From Vagococcus salmoninarum (lineage in GTDB: Bacteria; Bacillota; Bacilli; Lactobacillales; Vagococcaceae), in contig NZ_NGJU01000014.1 of assembly GCF_003987495.1 (NCBI RefSeq), positions 31,682-95,681 of the forward strand: a stretch of DNA of 64,000 nt, read 5' to 3'. The notes beneath the pieces were generated by a model. It worked only from the letters and a program-made list of their open reading frames with translations. It ran no database searches and was not told where the DNA came from. Shown here one piece after another: positions 27,637 through 37,455 of this stretch (within the stretch, counting starts at the first letter, position 1; every line of letters starts with the position of its first letter). Position numbers and translations under genes: made by a program.

Positions 27637-29316
27637 ATGTTACAAGAACTATCAATTCAAAATTTTGCGATAATCTCTAACTTAGATGTCTCTTTTAAAG
27701 AAGGGATGACGGTCTTAACAGGTGAAACCGGCGCTGGTAAATCGATAATTATTGACGCTGTTGGTTTATTAGTCGGCGGGCGAGGCTCAAGTGACTATAT
27801 TCGCCAAGGCGCTCAAAAGTGTACGTTACAAGGCCAATTTAGCGTGACGCTAAACCCTAATTTAAGCCGATTGCTGACAGAGTTAGCAATCGAATTAGAT
27901 GACAATGTGTTAATTGTTTCCCGGGAAATCCACCGAAGCGGTAAGAATGCTTGTCGCATCAATGGAACCTTAATCAATACCGGTAAATTAAGAGAAATTG
28001 GCACCTATTTAGTTGATATCCACGGTCAAAATGAGCATCAGGAATTAATGCATGCCGACAGTCATTTAAATTTAGTGGATCAGTTTGGTGGGGAAGAGTT
28101 AAAACGACTCTTAGTCAATTATCAACTTGCATACAACCAGTACCGGCAAACGTTACAACAAATTAAAGCGAAACGAACAAATGAAAAAGCTTTTGTGCAA
28201 CGCTTAGACATGTTGAAATTTCAATGTGATGAAATTGCCAGTGGGGAATTAACCGTTGGCGAAGAGGTCACTTTAATTGAAGAGCGAAATCGGTTAAGTA
28301 ATTTTCAGAAAATTGCTGATGCTTTAAGTAATAGTTATGAAGCCATCGTTGGTGGAGAAGACAGTAGTCTGGACCGAGTGGGGATGGGGATGAATGAATT
28401 AATTGAAATTGAAGACATTGACACAGAGTACAGTGACATTTCTGAAGTTTTGAAAAACAGTTATTACCAACTCCAAGAAGTTAGTTCAACTATTTCCCGT
28501 AGTCTAGATGCTTTAGAAATGGACGAAGGCCGCTTAGATGAAGTCGAAACCCGTTTAGCAGTTATTCGTCAGTTGAAGCGCAAATACGGTGAAACAGAAG
28601 AGATTATTTTAGCTTATTACGAAGAGATTAGTGAAGAATTAGCAGCTGCTGATCAATTAGAAAATCGCAGCGAGCATTTAGAACAACTTCTAGGTGAACA
28701 AAAAACAGTCTTAGATATTGAAAGTCAAAAGCTGACGAGTAAACGTAAGCAAATTAGTAAAAAGTTAGAACAGGCAATTTTGGGCCAATTAAAAGAATTA
28801 TATATGGATAAAACCGAGTTCGAAGTCCGTTTTGCCGAAAGTGGTTCAGACAATTACAGTGAAACAGGTGTCGATCAGTTAGAATTTTACATCACGACCA
28901 ATCCTGGGGAGCCTTTGAAACCCTTAGTTAAAGTTGTGTCTGGTGGCGAATTATCACGAGTGATGTTAGCCTTAAAAACAATCTTTTCTCAAAGCCAAGG
29001 CATTACGAGTATTGTTTTTGATGAAGTCGACACTGGAGTGAGTGGCCGAGTGGCTCAAGCAATCGCCAATAAAATTCATCAAGTAGCAGAAAATTCCCAA
29101 GTCTTATGTATTACGCATCTGCCTCAAGTGGCAGCAGTAGCTGATATTCAATACTTTATTGAAAAAACTGTGACAAACCAGCGAACAGAGACTTCTTTAA
29201 GACAGTTAGATGCTGAGGAACGGGTCTTAGAAGTTGCTAGAATGTTATCAGGTGATGCCATTACGACGTTAACAAAAGAACATGCTCGTGAGTTATTACA
29301 ATTAGCAAAAAAATAA
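27637..29316 (+). CDS. recN: DNA repair protein RecN
   Basis: A 559-residue SMC-like ATPase acting early in double-strand-break repair. Walker A is GETGAGKSIIIDAV near residue 30, the middle is a long coiled coil, and the C-terminal head has the signature VVSGGELSRVMLALK and Walker B SIVFDEVDTGVSG. TAGGAGGT sets ATG 27637. The stop forms part of a bidirectional terminator shared with the convergent DUF4044 gene. Confidence 0.96.
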   Translation: MLQELSIQNFAIISNLDVSFKEGMTVLTGETGAGKSIIIDAVGLLVGGRGSSDYIRQGAQKCTLQGQFSVTLNPNLSRLLTELAIELDDNVLIVSREIHRSGKNACRINGTLINTGKLREIGTYLVDIHGQNEHQELMHADSHLNLVDQFGGEELKRLLVNYQLAYNQYRQTLQQIKAKRTNEKAFVQRLDMLKFQCDEIASGELTVGEEVTLIEERNRLSNFQKIADALSNSYEAIVGGEDSSLDRVGMGMNELIEIEDIDTEYSDISEVLKNSYYQLQEVSSTISRSLDALEMDEGRLDEVETRLAVIRQLKRKYGETEEIILAYYEEISEELAAADQLENRSEHLEQLLGEQKTVLDIESQKLTSKRKQISKKLEQAILGQLKELYMDKTEFEVRFAESGSDNYSETGVDQLEFYITTNPGEPLKPLVKVVSGGELSRVMLALKTIFSQSQGITSIVFDEVDTGVSGRVAQAIANKIHQVAENSQVLCITHLPQVAAVADIQYFIEKTVTNQRTETSLRQLDAEERVLEVARMLSGDAITTLTKEHARELLQLAKK

Positions 29317-29352
29317 AGAGTTAAGTCAGATTATGACTTAACTCTTTTTAAA
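29314..29352. terminator. Bidirectional terminator between recN and the DUF4044 gene
   Basis: Perfect 14-base arms AAAGAGTTAAGTCA / TGACTTAACTCTTT with five-base loop, A-rich left flank and T-rich right flank. Confidence 0.92.
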
Positions 29353-29461
29353 ATAAGATGGCAATACTACCAATGACAGTTCCACCAACGATTGCAATAA
29401 TCATTAGCCAGACAACGACTTTAGTAATTTTTGAAAATGTACTTGTTTTTTTATTTCCCAC
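29348..29461 (-). CDS. DUF4044 family membrane microprotein (37 residues)
   Basis: A minus-strand ORF of 37 codons starting GTG at 29461 behind an AAAGGAGG ribosome site at seven to eight bases. It begins MGNKKTSTFSKITKVVVWLM, a basic head followed by one hydrophobic helix (WLMIIAIVGGTVIGSIAILF). This matches the DUF4044 family known from Lactobacillales, a basic head leading into a VVVWLM helix. Function is unknown; it should be a single-pass membrane protein. It lies downstream of corA on the same strand (132 bases). Confidence 0.8.
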   Translation of the reverse strand: MGNKKTSTFSKITKVVVWLMIIAIVGGTVIGSIAILF

Positions 29462-29593
29462 GAGAACAAACCTCCTTTTGAAATGAGACTGTGTAACGAG
29501 CTACTTGGTGCAAAGAGTGAGTCGATACAAGGATTAACTCATTAGTCAATAGTCATAGTTTACACCTTTTACTACTATGAAAGCAAGGTTTTA

Positions 29594-30547
29594 CTAGAAA
29601 AATTTCTTCTTTCGTAAATACCAAAAAGTTAATAAACTAAAAGTGACAGTTAAAATAATCAACCACCAAAAAGCGTTCTTCTCAGTAGCAAAAGGTAACT
29701 CAACGTTCATGCCGTAAATGCCGCCGATAATCGTCGGAATCGTTAAAACAATCGTAATCACTGTTAAGACTTTCATAACAATGTTCATATTATTGGAAAC
29801 GATGGCCGAAAACAAATTACTTAATTGAGCCAGTAGTTCGGTTTGGATTTTACCAGAGGCAATCGCTTGTTTCGTTTCTACGATGATGTCGTAGAGTGCC
29901 CCTTGACTCGCTTCGGAAGACATAATTAGTAAAGAGGTGCGAGCATTTTCTAAAACGTGTAAATTTTGTTCTAAGGCGGAATCAAAGTAAACTAAGCTTT
30001 TTTGCATGTCCATCAATTGGAAAAGTTGTTGATTTTCCGTTGCTTGGTGTAACTCGCTTTCGAGATGATCTGTTTTTAGTTTAATCGATTTTAAATAGTA
30101 ATTAAACAAATCTGAAAAATGCCAGGCTAGCTGGATGGCAATCTTTTCAGGTGTCTTGATGTTAGTTTTAAAGGCTTTGCCTTTGACTAAATTTGGAAGC
30201 AAATCTAGTGGCACGTTGCAGCTTGTAATTAATTTGTCTTGGGTCAAAATTAAACTAAAAGGCAAGGCTTCAATTTGTTCAAAGCCACTAGGGCTAATCA
30301 CGGTCTGGGGAAATTGTAATAATAGCAATAAAGGTGTTTCAATCGAGTCTTGTTTAAAGCCTTCATGGCGGGAAATTTCTTGATTATCTAAAACCGCTGA
30401 TAAGTAGTCACTTGGGAAGTGGTAATGATTGGTCGTTTCTAAAATCTCTTTAGTCGTAGGTGATTCGATATGAATCCAATCAGCATCCTGCTCCTCAGAG
30501 ACGGTCTTTAGTTGGTTTTCTTTGGTTAAGGTAAAGTAAGTTATCAA
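29594..30547 (-). CDS. corA: CorA-family magnesium/divalent cation transporter
   Basis: A 317-residue CorA-type channel. The N-terminal cytoplasmic domain is followed by a long helix and two C-terminal membrane helices, with the defining YGMN motif (GGIYGMNVELPF) between them, and a basic tail (RKKKFF). By family it takes up Mg2+ or Co2+/Ni2+. The start is TTG 30547 behind AAAGGATGAG; the nearer ATG runs into a stop. Confidence 0.9.
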   Translation of the reverse strand: MITYFTLTKENQLKTVSEEQDADWIHIESPTTKEILETTNHYHFPSDYLSAVLDNQEISRHEGFKQDSIETPLLLLLQFPQTVISPSGFEQIEALPFSLILTQDKLITSCNVPLDLLPNLVKGKAFKTNIKTPEKIAIQLAWHFSDLFNYYLKSIKLKTDHLESELHQATENQQLFQLMDMQKSLVYFDSALEQNLHVLENARTSLLIMSSEASQGALYDIIVETKQAIASGKIQTELLAQLSNLFSAIVSNNMNIVMKVLTVITIVLTIPTIIGGIYGMNVELPFATEKNAFWWLIILTVTFSLLTFWYLRKKKFF

Positions 30548-30832
30548 AATAAGCTCATCCTTTCACTAAAACTAGTTAACTAAAAGGTTACACAATCTTT
30601 CGACAATAAGCAACTTCTTATTGCCAAAAGCACTTCTTTTAACTATAATTATTAATTGGTTAAAAACAATAAAAGGATAATTACAAACTAGCGAAGATTA
30701 CATAGAGGTTAGCAGTCAGAAGTTCGTAATAAATGTCGTGGAAACACAACTAAATTTAAACTGTCTGACATCTGAATGTAACGATTAAAGTGTATAGTTA
30801 GTTGTAGTTAGAGAATAGGAAGGATTAGTAGA

Positions 30833-31201
30833 ATGAAAGCTATACCAATCATCATGTTTTTTTGGTACATATTTCCAATAGTATTGCTATTTGCCTGTAA
30901 CTTTATTGTACAGTCCCTATCTTTAGCAAAAAAATATAAAGTAAAATCTCCAGACATAGCGACTCCTTTCTTATTGATGGGAATCCACGAGTTGTCTACG
31001 GACGCCTTTCAAGTCTCGGCTGTTCCGTATGTGATGATTATGATATTGCTACTTGGTATCGCAATAGCAGTGGCTCATGCTTACTACTATGGTGACATCC
31101 AATACAAACGTTTTTTCAAAATGTTTTGGCGTGTAGTCTTCTTAATCACACTCTTATTATACATTCTTTTGATAATCTTAAACGTTAGTCATTATATGTA
31201 A
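30833..31201 (+). CDS. DUF3397 family membrane protein
   Basis: A 122-residue membrane protein with four predicted helices (IIMFFWYIFPIVLLFACNF, then MGIHELS... region, VMIMILLLGIAIAVAHAYYY and VVFLITLLLYILLIIL). DUF3397 proteins commonly precede mraZ in lactobacilli and enterococci; their function is unknown. GGAAGGA precedes the start. The 285-base gap before it holds only AT-rich sequence with the TTG start region of corA at one end and no clear promoter. Confidence 0.78.
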   Translation: MKAIPIIMFFWYIFPIVLLFACNFIVQSLSLAKKYKVKSPDIATPFLLMGIHELSTDAFQVSAVPYVMIMILLLGIAIAVAHAYYYGDIQYKRFFKMFWRVVFLITLLLYILLIILNVSHYM

Positions 31202-31213
31202 AAATGTAAAATA

Positions 31214-31251
31214 AAAAGCGACTTAGTCTATTCTAATGTTGCTTTTTTTTA
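31214..31251 (+). terminator. Probable terminator after the DUF3397 gene
   Basis: AAAGCGAC / GTTGCTTT arms (one G-U pair) with a longer loop, followed by an eight-base T-run. Confidence 0.7.
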
Positions 31252-31319
31252 ATGCATGTCGCTCAAAAACACATAAATTTAGACCTTTTCCAGAAAAATA
31301 CATTTTTTTTGCCTAGAAT

Positions 31320-31365
31320 GTGGTAGAAAGTGGGGGAATGTGGTAGACTAAATATACTATGTGGG
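31320..31365 (+). promoter_or_regulatory. MraZ operator repeats and dcw promoter region
   Basis: GTGGT (31320), GTGGG (31330) and GTGGT (31340) recur exactly every ten bases, with another GTGGG at 31361. This is the known MraZ-box architecture, GTGG repeats with helical phasing. A TATACT -10 candidate at 31353 lies between the third and fourth repeats, so MraZ binding would directly affect initiation at the dcw cluster. Confidence 0.8.
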
Positions 31366-31382
31366 TGAGTGAGGTGTCTGAC

Positions 31383-31814
31383 ATGTTTATGGGAGAATTT
31401 AAACATAATATTGATGCTAAAGGTCGACTAATCATGCCAGCGAAATTTCGTGACGAACTTGGAGAAAAGTTTGTCGTGACTCGAGGGATGGACGGCTGTT
31501 TATTTGGTTATCCGCAAAGTGCTTGGGCAGTTTTAGAAGAAAAATTAAAAGAAATGCCCTTATCTAAAAAAGACGCAAGAACATTTGTCCGCTTTTTCTA
31601 TTCAGCGGCAACAGAATGTGAAATTGATAAACAAGGTAGAATTAATTTACCACCAGCTTTAAGAAGTCATGGTGGCTTAGAAAAAGAATGTGTCGTCATC
31701 GGTGTTTCTGATCGGATTGAAATTTGGAGTCAAAGTAAGTGGGACGCCTTTTCAATTGAAGCAGAAGAGAATTTTGATGAACTAGCAGAAACAATGATTG
31801 ATTTTGGCTTTTAA
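31383..31814 (+). CDS. mraZ: Transcriptional regulator MraZ
   Basis: A 143-residue double AbrB/SpoVT-like DNA-binding protein, [20 protein letters not shown] then [16 protein letters not shown]. Each half carries the D-x-K-G-R or D-x-Q-G-R signature. It autoregulates the dcw cluster by binding GTGG repeats such as those just upstream. GAGGTG sets ATG 31383; the ATG at 31359 lies in the operator region. Confidence 0.95.
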   Translation: MFMGEFKHNIDAKGRLIMPAKFRDELGEKFVVTRGMDGCLFGYPQSAWAVLEEKLKEMPLSKKDARTFVRFFYSAATECEIDKQGRINLPPALRSHGGLEKECVVIGVSDRIEIWSQSKWDAFSIEAEENFDELAETMIDFGF

Positions 31815-31837
31815 TGACTTAGGAAAGGAATGACAGA

Positions 31838-32791
31838 ATGACTGAAGAATTTTCACATGTAACAGTCCTCTTAAATGAAACGGTAGATGAGTTAAATATT
31901 AAGCCGTCAGGTGTTTATGTCGATTGTACTTTAGGTGGCGCAGGCCACAGTGAGTATCTGTTATCCCAATTAGATGAAACAGGTCACTTATATGCCTTTG
32001 ATCAAGATCAAACAGCAATTGATTTTGCTGAAAAAAAATTAGCGCCTTATGTTGAAAAAAACATGGTGACCTTTATTAAATCAAATTTTAAAAACTTAAA
32101 AACAGAATTAAATCAATTAGGCGTAACAGAAGTCGATGGTATCTTATATGATTTAGGAGTTTCTTCTCCTCAATTAGACGAAGCCGAGCGGGGTTTCAGT
32201 TACCATCAAGATGCTCCTTTAGACATGCGCATGGATCAAGAAGCTGAACTAACAGCTAAAGAGTTAATTAACACTTATGATTATCATGAATTAGTTAAAA
32301 TCTTTTATCGTTACGGTGAAGAAAAATTTTCTAAACAAATCGCAAGAGAAATTGAAAAACGCCGCCAAGAAAAAGAAATTACGACAACTGGGGAGTTAGT
32401 TGAAATTATTAAAGATGTGATTCCAGCCCCAGCTAGACGAAAAGGTGGACATCCTGCTAAGCGGGTTTTCCAAGCAGTCAGAATTGCTGTTAATGATGAA
32501 CTAGGTGTTATTGAAGAATCTTTAGAACAAGCGATCGAAATGTTGAGCTTAAATGGACGTGTGAGTGTTATTACGTTCCATTCTTTAGAAGATCGGATCG
32601 TTAAAACGATGTTTAAAGAATACAGTCAACCTAAAGACACACCGCCAGGCTTACCAGTCTTGCCAGAAGAATTTGAACCGCTACTAAAATTAGTTAATCG
32701 TAAACCAATTGTTGCCTCGGAAGAGGAATTAACAGAAAATAATCGTGCTCGAAGTGCGAAATTAAGAGTGGCTGAAAAGCAGAAGCCTTGA
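31838..32791 (+). CDS. rsmH: 16S rRNA (cytosine1402-N4)-methyltransferase RsmH
   Basis: A 317-residue SAM methyltransferase (MraW) modifying C1402 in the ribosomal P site. Signatures: [16 protein letters not shown] near residue 29, [40 protein letters not shown] and [13 protein letters not shown]. Second gene of the dcw cluster, 24 bases after mraZ. Confidence 0.97.
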   Translation: MTEEFSHVTVLLNETVDELNIKPSGVYVDCTLGGAGHSEYLLSQLDETGHLYAFDQDQTAIDFAEKKLAPYVEKNMVTFIKSNFKNLKTELNQLGVTEVDGILYDLGVSSPQLDEAERGFSYHQDAPLDMRMDQEAELTAKELINTYDYHELVKIFYRYGEEKFSKQIAREIEKRRQEKEITTTGELVEIIKDVIPAPARRKGGHPAKRVFQAVRIAVNDELGVIEESLEQAIEMLSLNGRVSVITFHSLEDRIVKTMFKEYSQPKDTPPGLPVLPEEFEPLLKLVNRKPIVASEEELTENNRARSAKLRVAEKQKP

Positions 32792-32809
32792 AAGGGAGGG
32801 GAAGAACAG

Positions 32810-33187
32810 GTGGCAGAATTAAAAGAATTCCAACAGTATGATATTAGTATACCTCAAGAAATCGAACCAGTTAGAGAAGAACAACCTGTTTTGACCTACC
32901 CTAAGAAGAAATTGCAAAATATTTCCAGGGCCGAGAAAGTTATTGTCGCTTTAATGGTAGTTGCCTTTTTGACAATTGCCGTCGTAACAGTCAAACTAAC
33001 AACGACTATTTCCCAAGCAGAAGAAGATATTTCAGTTATCTTACAAGATATCACTGAGCAAGAAAGTCGGGCAGCAAAATTAGAACAAGAAAAAAGTGAA
33101 TTGTCTCGGACTGAAAGAATTAAACAGGCGGCTGAAAAAGCCGGTTTAACAGTCGAAGATGAGAATATAAGGAACGTGAAAAAATGA
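32810..33187 (+). CDS. ftsL: Cell division protein FtsL
   Basis: A 125-residue bitopic divisome protein: short cytoplasmic part, one membrane helix (VIVALMVVAFLTIAVVTVKL, about residues 44-63) and an extracellular coiled coil with leucine/glutamate heptads. It pairs with DivIC and DivIB. Assignment rests on topology, size and position between rsmH and the division PBP. GTG start after GGGAGGGG; its end overlaps the next gene by four bases. Confidence 0.9.
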   Translation: MAELKEFQQYDISIPQEIEPVREEQPVLTYPKKKLQNISRAEKVIVALMVVAFLTIAVVTVKLTTTISQAEEDISVILQDITEQESRAAKLEQEKSELSRTERIKQAAEKAGLTVEDENIRNVKK

Positions 33188-35052
33188 ATCAGAAGAAATG
33201 GCGAAATTACATTCAAAGTAAGGGCTTAGACCCAAAAATGAATCGGAAAAAATTTGGTTCAATTCTCTTTGGAACTACTATCCTTGTTTTTCTAGTCTTC
33301 GTTATCAGATTTGTTTACATCGTCGGAGTTGGGAAAGTCGGGACAACCTTACTAGATGAAAAAACTCAAGATTTATATCAAGGTAGTAGCGTAGTCAAAG
33401 CAAAACGAGGAACCATTTATGATCGAAATGGGGAGCCAATTGCAGAGGACGCTACTTCTTATTCGTTATATGTGATACTAGACGAAAGCTATGTCGGTTT
33501 ATACGACCGAAAAACAAAAGAACCAGAAATCCTTTACTTAGAGAAGAGTAAAAAAGAGGCAGTAGCGGATGTTTTAAATTCTCATTTGAAGATACCTAAA
33601 GATGAAGCGATGACAGCCATGAACCCAGGGAAAAATGAGAGTGGGAATGATATCACTCAAGTTGAATTTGGGAATAAAGGCAACCAAATATCTTTAGAAA
33701 CTAAAAATAAAATTGAAGAAGACTTAAAAAAACAAGACATTAGAGGGATTTATTTTACGGAACATCCTGACCGTATTTATAAAAATGGGATATTCTCTCC
33801 TTATTTAGTTGGTTACGTGCGCCGTGCCGATGAAGACGACGAGTCAAAAGGACTTGTTGGACAAATGGGTGTGGAACAAACTTTTAATGAAAAATTAAGC
33901 GGGACTGACGGTAAGATTCGTTATCAAAAAGATAACAAACAAAATCCTTTACCAGGTAGTACAGTGGTTGAAAAAGAAGCCATTGATGGCGAAGATATTT
34001 ATTTAACGATTGATCGAGGCATGCAAGCTCGCATGGAAGATTTACTTGATGAGATTTTTGAAGAATTTGAGCCAGAAGATATGACAGCGACTTTAATGGA
34101 AGCGAAAACTGGTAATATCTTAGCGGCCTCACAACGACCAGCCTTCAATCCAGAAACCTTAGAAGGCTTAGATAATAAAGGCCAATGGCAAAACTTACTA
34201 CTAGAACTGCCTTTTGAACCTGGTTCTACAATGAAAGTTTTTACTGTAGCGGCAGCCATTGAAACAGGGAATTTCAATCCTAATGCAACCTTTACTTCAG
34301 GTAGTATTCAAGTCGATGACCGAAAAATTAGTGACCATAACCCTGATGGCATCGGCACAATTACTTACCGTCAAGCCTTAGCTTGGTCAAGTAACGTTGG
34401 GATGGTTAAGTTACAACAAGCCATGGGACCAAACTGGCAAGATTACATGCACCGCTTTAAATTTGGCGAAAAAACGAATGTGGATTTGCCAAATGAAAAA
34501 GAAGGTAATATTCAAAATGAAACGACTGTAGATAGAGCGATGACTTCATACGGTCAAGCGATGGCGACAACGCCCCTTCAAATGTTACAAGGTTTTACAG
34601 CCTTGACTAATGAAGGGAAAATGTTGAAACCAAACTTTATTAGCAAATTCGTTGAAGCCGATGGAACAGAAACTAAAATCCAACCAGAAATTGTTGGTGA
34701 ACCAATTAAAGCGAGCACTGCTAATCAAGTCCTTGATATGATGACAGATGTGGTTGATGACCCGACATACGGAACAGGTAAAGCTTATGCCTTAGATGGC
34801 TATAAAGTAGCTGCCAAAACCGGGACGGCAGAAATCAATGAAAAAGGGAATTACCTTAAGGATCAGTATTTGTATTCAGTTGTTCAAATCGCACCGGCGG
34901 AAAATCCTGAGTACATTATGTACGTGACGATTAGAAAACCGCCAATTGGTAAGTCAGCTTCAGAAATGTTATCAAAAGTCTCTAACTCACTACTTGAGCG
35001 AGCGTTGAACATCGACGTGACGAATCAGCTTGTTGAGACAACAGAAGAATAA
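33184..35052 (+). CDS. Division-specific class B penicillin-binding protein (FtsI/PBP2x-type) without PASTA domains
   Basis: A 622-residue septal transpeptidase. One N-terminal membrane helix (about residues 20-45) leads to the dimerisation domain and the transpeptidase domain. Catalytic motifs are S348-x-x-K (EPGSTMKVF), S-S-N at 402-404 (AWSSNVGM) and K-T-G at 545-547 (AAKTGTAE). It crosslinks septal peptidoglycan with FtsW. The protein stops soon after the transpeptidase fold, whereas Gram-positive homologues usually continue into one or two PASTA domains. The ATGA overlap with ftsL shows coupled translation. Confidence 0.93.
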   Translation: MNQKKWRNYIQSKGLDPKMNRKKFGSILFGTTILVFLVFVIRFVYIVGVGKVGTTLLDEKTQDLYQGSSVVKAKRGTIYDRNGEPIAEDATSYSLYVILDESYVGLYDRKTKEPEILYLEKSKKEAVADVLNSHLKIPKDEAMTAMNPGKNESGNDITQVEFGNKGNQISLETKNKIEEDLKKQDIRGIYFTEHPDRIYKNGIFSPYLVGYVRRADEDDESKGLVGQMGVEQTFNEKLSGTDGKIRYQKDNKQNPLPGSTVVEKEAIDGEDIYLTIDRGMQARMEDLLDEIFEEFEPEDMTATLMEAKTGNILAASQRPAFNPETLEGLDNKGQWQNLLLELPFEPGSTMKVFTVAAAIETGNFNPNATFTSGSIQVDDRKISDHNPDGIGTITYRQALAWSSNVGMVKLQQAMGPNWQDYMHRFKFGEKTNVDLPNEKEGNIQNETTVDRAMTSYGQAMATTPLQMLQGFTALTNEGKMLKPNFISKFVEADGTETKIQPEIVGEPIKASTANQVLDMMTDVVDDPTYGTGKAYALDGYKVAAKTGTAEINEKGNYLKDQYLYSVVQIAPAENPEYIMYVTIRKPPIGKSASEMLSKVSNSLLERALNIDVTNQLVETTEE

Positions 35053-35094
35053 ACTAATAAGTAGCAGTTACTTAAATATAGGAGATAATTTATT

Positions 35095-36060
35095 ATGGAA
35101 TGGACTCAAATGTTTTTACCAATTGCCTTAAGTTTTGCAATTACTTTGTCAATCATGCCTTTTTTTATCGGCTATTTTCAAATGAAAAAACAAGGTCAAT
35201 CGATTCGTGAAGAAGGACCTACTTGGCATAATCAAAAAGCCGGCACCCCAACTATGGGGGGCTTAGTCTTTTTGATTAGCACAGTCTTAGGGTCACTTGT
35301 TTTTGCTTTTTGGAAAAAAACGCTGACTCCTGAATTTGGGATTGTTATCTTTATTCTTGTCCTTTACGGCGGACTAGGCTTTTTAGATGACTTTATTAAA
35401 ATCTTCAAAAAAAGAAACATGGGCTTGAACTCGAAACAAAAATTAATTGGCCAAGTCTTAGGTGGAATCATTTTTTATGTCGTTTTTCGAATGGTTGGTT
35501 TTCCTAATACCTTAAAATTACCACTTTTAGGTGAACTTAATTTAGGCATTGTTTATGGTCTGTTTATCATCATTTGGTTAGTCGGCTTTTCAAATGCCGT
35601 TAACTTAACAGATGGGTTGGACGGATTAGTTGCTGGTCTGGGGATGATTTCCTTTGGGACTTATGCTATTATTGCTTGGAATCAACAACAATATGACATC
35701 TTAATTATCTGTCTATCGACTTTTGGTGGTTTACTAGGTTTCTTCTTGTTTAATAAAAAACCAGCTAAAATATTTATGGGGGACGTTGGTTCCTTAGCTT
35801 TAGGTGGGATGTTAGCAGCTATTTCAATTTTATTGCGACAAGAATGGACATTATTGTTGATTGGTCTGGTTTATGTCATTGAAACTGCAAGTGTGATGCT
35901 TCAAGTTGGCTCATTCAAACTAACTGGGAAACGCATCTTTAAAATGAGTCCGATTCACCACCACTTTGAAATGAGTGGTTGGAGTGAATGGAAAATTGAT
36001 ATTGTTTTTTGGATAATAGGATTACTAATGTCAATTCTTACGTTAATAATTTTATATTAA
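35095..36060 (+). CDS. mraY: Phospho-N-acetylmuramoyl-pentapeptide transferase MraY
   Basis: A ten-helix membrane enzyme of 321 residues that makes lipid I from UDP-MurNAc-pentapeptide and undecaprenyl phosphate. Seen: [26 protein letters not shown] with the DD pair, [15 protein letters not shown] with the catalytic Asp, and [17 protein letters not shown] (HHH motif). TAGGAGA precedes the start. Confidence 0.97.
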   Translation: MEWTQMFLPIALSFAITLSIMPFFIGYFQMKKQGQSIREEGPTWHNQKAGTPTMGGLVFLISTVLGSLVFAFWKKTLTPEFGIVIFILVLYGGLGFLDDFIKIFKKRNMGLNSKQKLIGQVLGGIIFYVVFRMVGFPNTLKLPLLGELNLGIVYGLFIIIWLVGFSNAVNLTDGLDGLVAGLGMISFGTYAIIAWNQQQYDILIICLSTFGGLLGFFLFNKKPAKIFMGDVGSLALGGMLAAISILLRQEWTLLLIGLVYVIETASVMLQVGSFKLTGKRIFKMSPIHHHFEMSGWSEWKIDIVFWIIGLLMSILTLIILY

Positions 36061-36075
36061 GGAGAAGTTGCCACG

Positions 36076-37440
36076 ATGAAAACTGTAACGAACTATGAAA
36101 ATAAAAAAATACTAGTCTTAGGCTTAGCGAGGAGCGGTGTAAGTGCAGCCAAATTGCTACAGCAATTAGGCGCACTCGTGACTGTGAATGATGCTAAGGA
36201 ATTTTCTGAAAATCCAGAAGCCCAAGACTTATTATCTTTAGGCATTCGTGTCGTTACAGGGAGTCATCCTGTGGAACTATTAGATGAGGAGTTTACCCTG
36301 ATTGTCAAAAATCCGGGAATTCCTTATTCTAATCCTATTCTCGAAAAAGCAATGGCTTTAAATTTACCGATAATTACTGATGTTGAATTAGCTTACCAAA
36401 TCTCCGAGGCAATGGTCATCGGAATTACTGGAACGAATGGTAAAACAACAACAACAACAATGTTGGGCGATATTTTAAACAACAGTCCAGTTGTAGGCAA
36501 AGGTTTATTAGCTGGTAATATTGGTTCACCGGCTAGTACGGTGGCTCAACAAGGGACAGCGGAAGACATCTTAGTGACTGAATTATCAAGTTTTCAGTTA
36601 ATGGGAATTCAAGAGTTCCATCCTCATATTAGTATCATTACTAATTTATTTGAGGCCCATTTAGATTACCATGGAACGAGAGCTGAATACGTTCAAGCGA
36701 AATGGAACATTCAAAAGCAGATGACTCAAGGGGATTATTTAATTATCAACGCTGATCAACAAGAACTGATTGCCTTAAGTCAGACAACTAAAGCCCAAGT
36801 TATCGGGTTTTCGACTAAAGAAGTCCTTGAAAATGGTGCCTATCTACAAAATGAAATGATTTATTTTCAAGGGGAACCTGTTATAGCAGCAACTGACATT
36901 GGTGTGCCAGGGGCTCATAACATTGAAAATGCTATGGCAGCAATCATTGCAGCCAAACTTCTCAAAGTTAGTAATCAGACAATTAAAGAGACGTTGTCAA
37001 ATTTTTCTGGTGTTGAACATCGAACGGAGTTTGTGACGGAAAAAGCCGGACGTAAGTTTTACAATGATTCTAAAGCGACGAATAGTTTAGCCACTGAGAT
37101 GGCTTTAAGTGGGTTTGATAATTCAAAAGTGATTTTGTTAGCAGGGGGCTTAGACCGTGGTAACGAATTTACTTCTCTCGTACCAGCCATCAAAGGCTTA
37201 AAAGGGATTGTGTTGTACGGTCAAAGTCGTCAAAAATTAGTTGTTGCGGCCAAGGAAGCAGCGATTGAAAAAATTAGCATCGTCGAAAATATTCAAGAAG
37301 CAGTCGCTGAAGCAGTGGCCTTCTCAAGTAGTGGCGATATTGTGTTATTATCACCTGCTTGTGCCAGCTGGGATCAATTTGAAAACTTTGAAATTAGAGG
37401 CCAAGCCTTTAAAGAAGCAGTAACAAAAATAAACTTATAG
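36076..37440 (+). CDS. murD: UDP-N-acetylmuramoylalanine--D-glutamate ligase
   Basis: A 454-residue cytoplasmic Mur ligase adding D-Glu to UDP-MurNAc-L-Ala. ATP site ITGTNGKTTTTTM, then LEAHLDYHG, GVEHRTEFV and NDSKATNSLAT, all standard Mur-ligase blocks. It follows mraY by 15 bases behind AAGGAGAAG. murE and murF are not in this window. Confidence 0.97.
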   Translation: MKTVTNYENKKILVLGLARSGVSAAKLLQQLGALVTVNDAKEFSENPEAQDLLSLGIRVVTGSHPVELLDEEFTLIVKNPGIPYSNPILEKAMALNLPIITDVELAYQISEAMVIGITGTNGKTTTTTMLGDILNNSPVVGKGLLAGNIGSPASTVAQQGTAEDILVTELSSFQLMGIQEFHPHISIITNLFEAHLDYHGTRAEYVQAKWNIQKQMTQGDYLIINADQQELIALSQTTKAQVIGFSTKEVLENGAYLQNEMIYFQGEPVIAATDIGVPGAHNIENAMAAIIAAKLLKVSNQTIKETLSNFSGVEHRTEFVTEKAGRKFYNDSKATNSLATEMALSGFDNSKVILLAGGLDRGNEFTSLVPAIKGLKGIVLYGQSRQKLVVAAKEAAIEKISIVENIQEAVAEAVAFSSSGDIVLLSPACASWDQFENFEIRGQAFKEAVTKINL

Positions 37441-37455
37441 AAACGAGAATGGATT

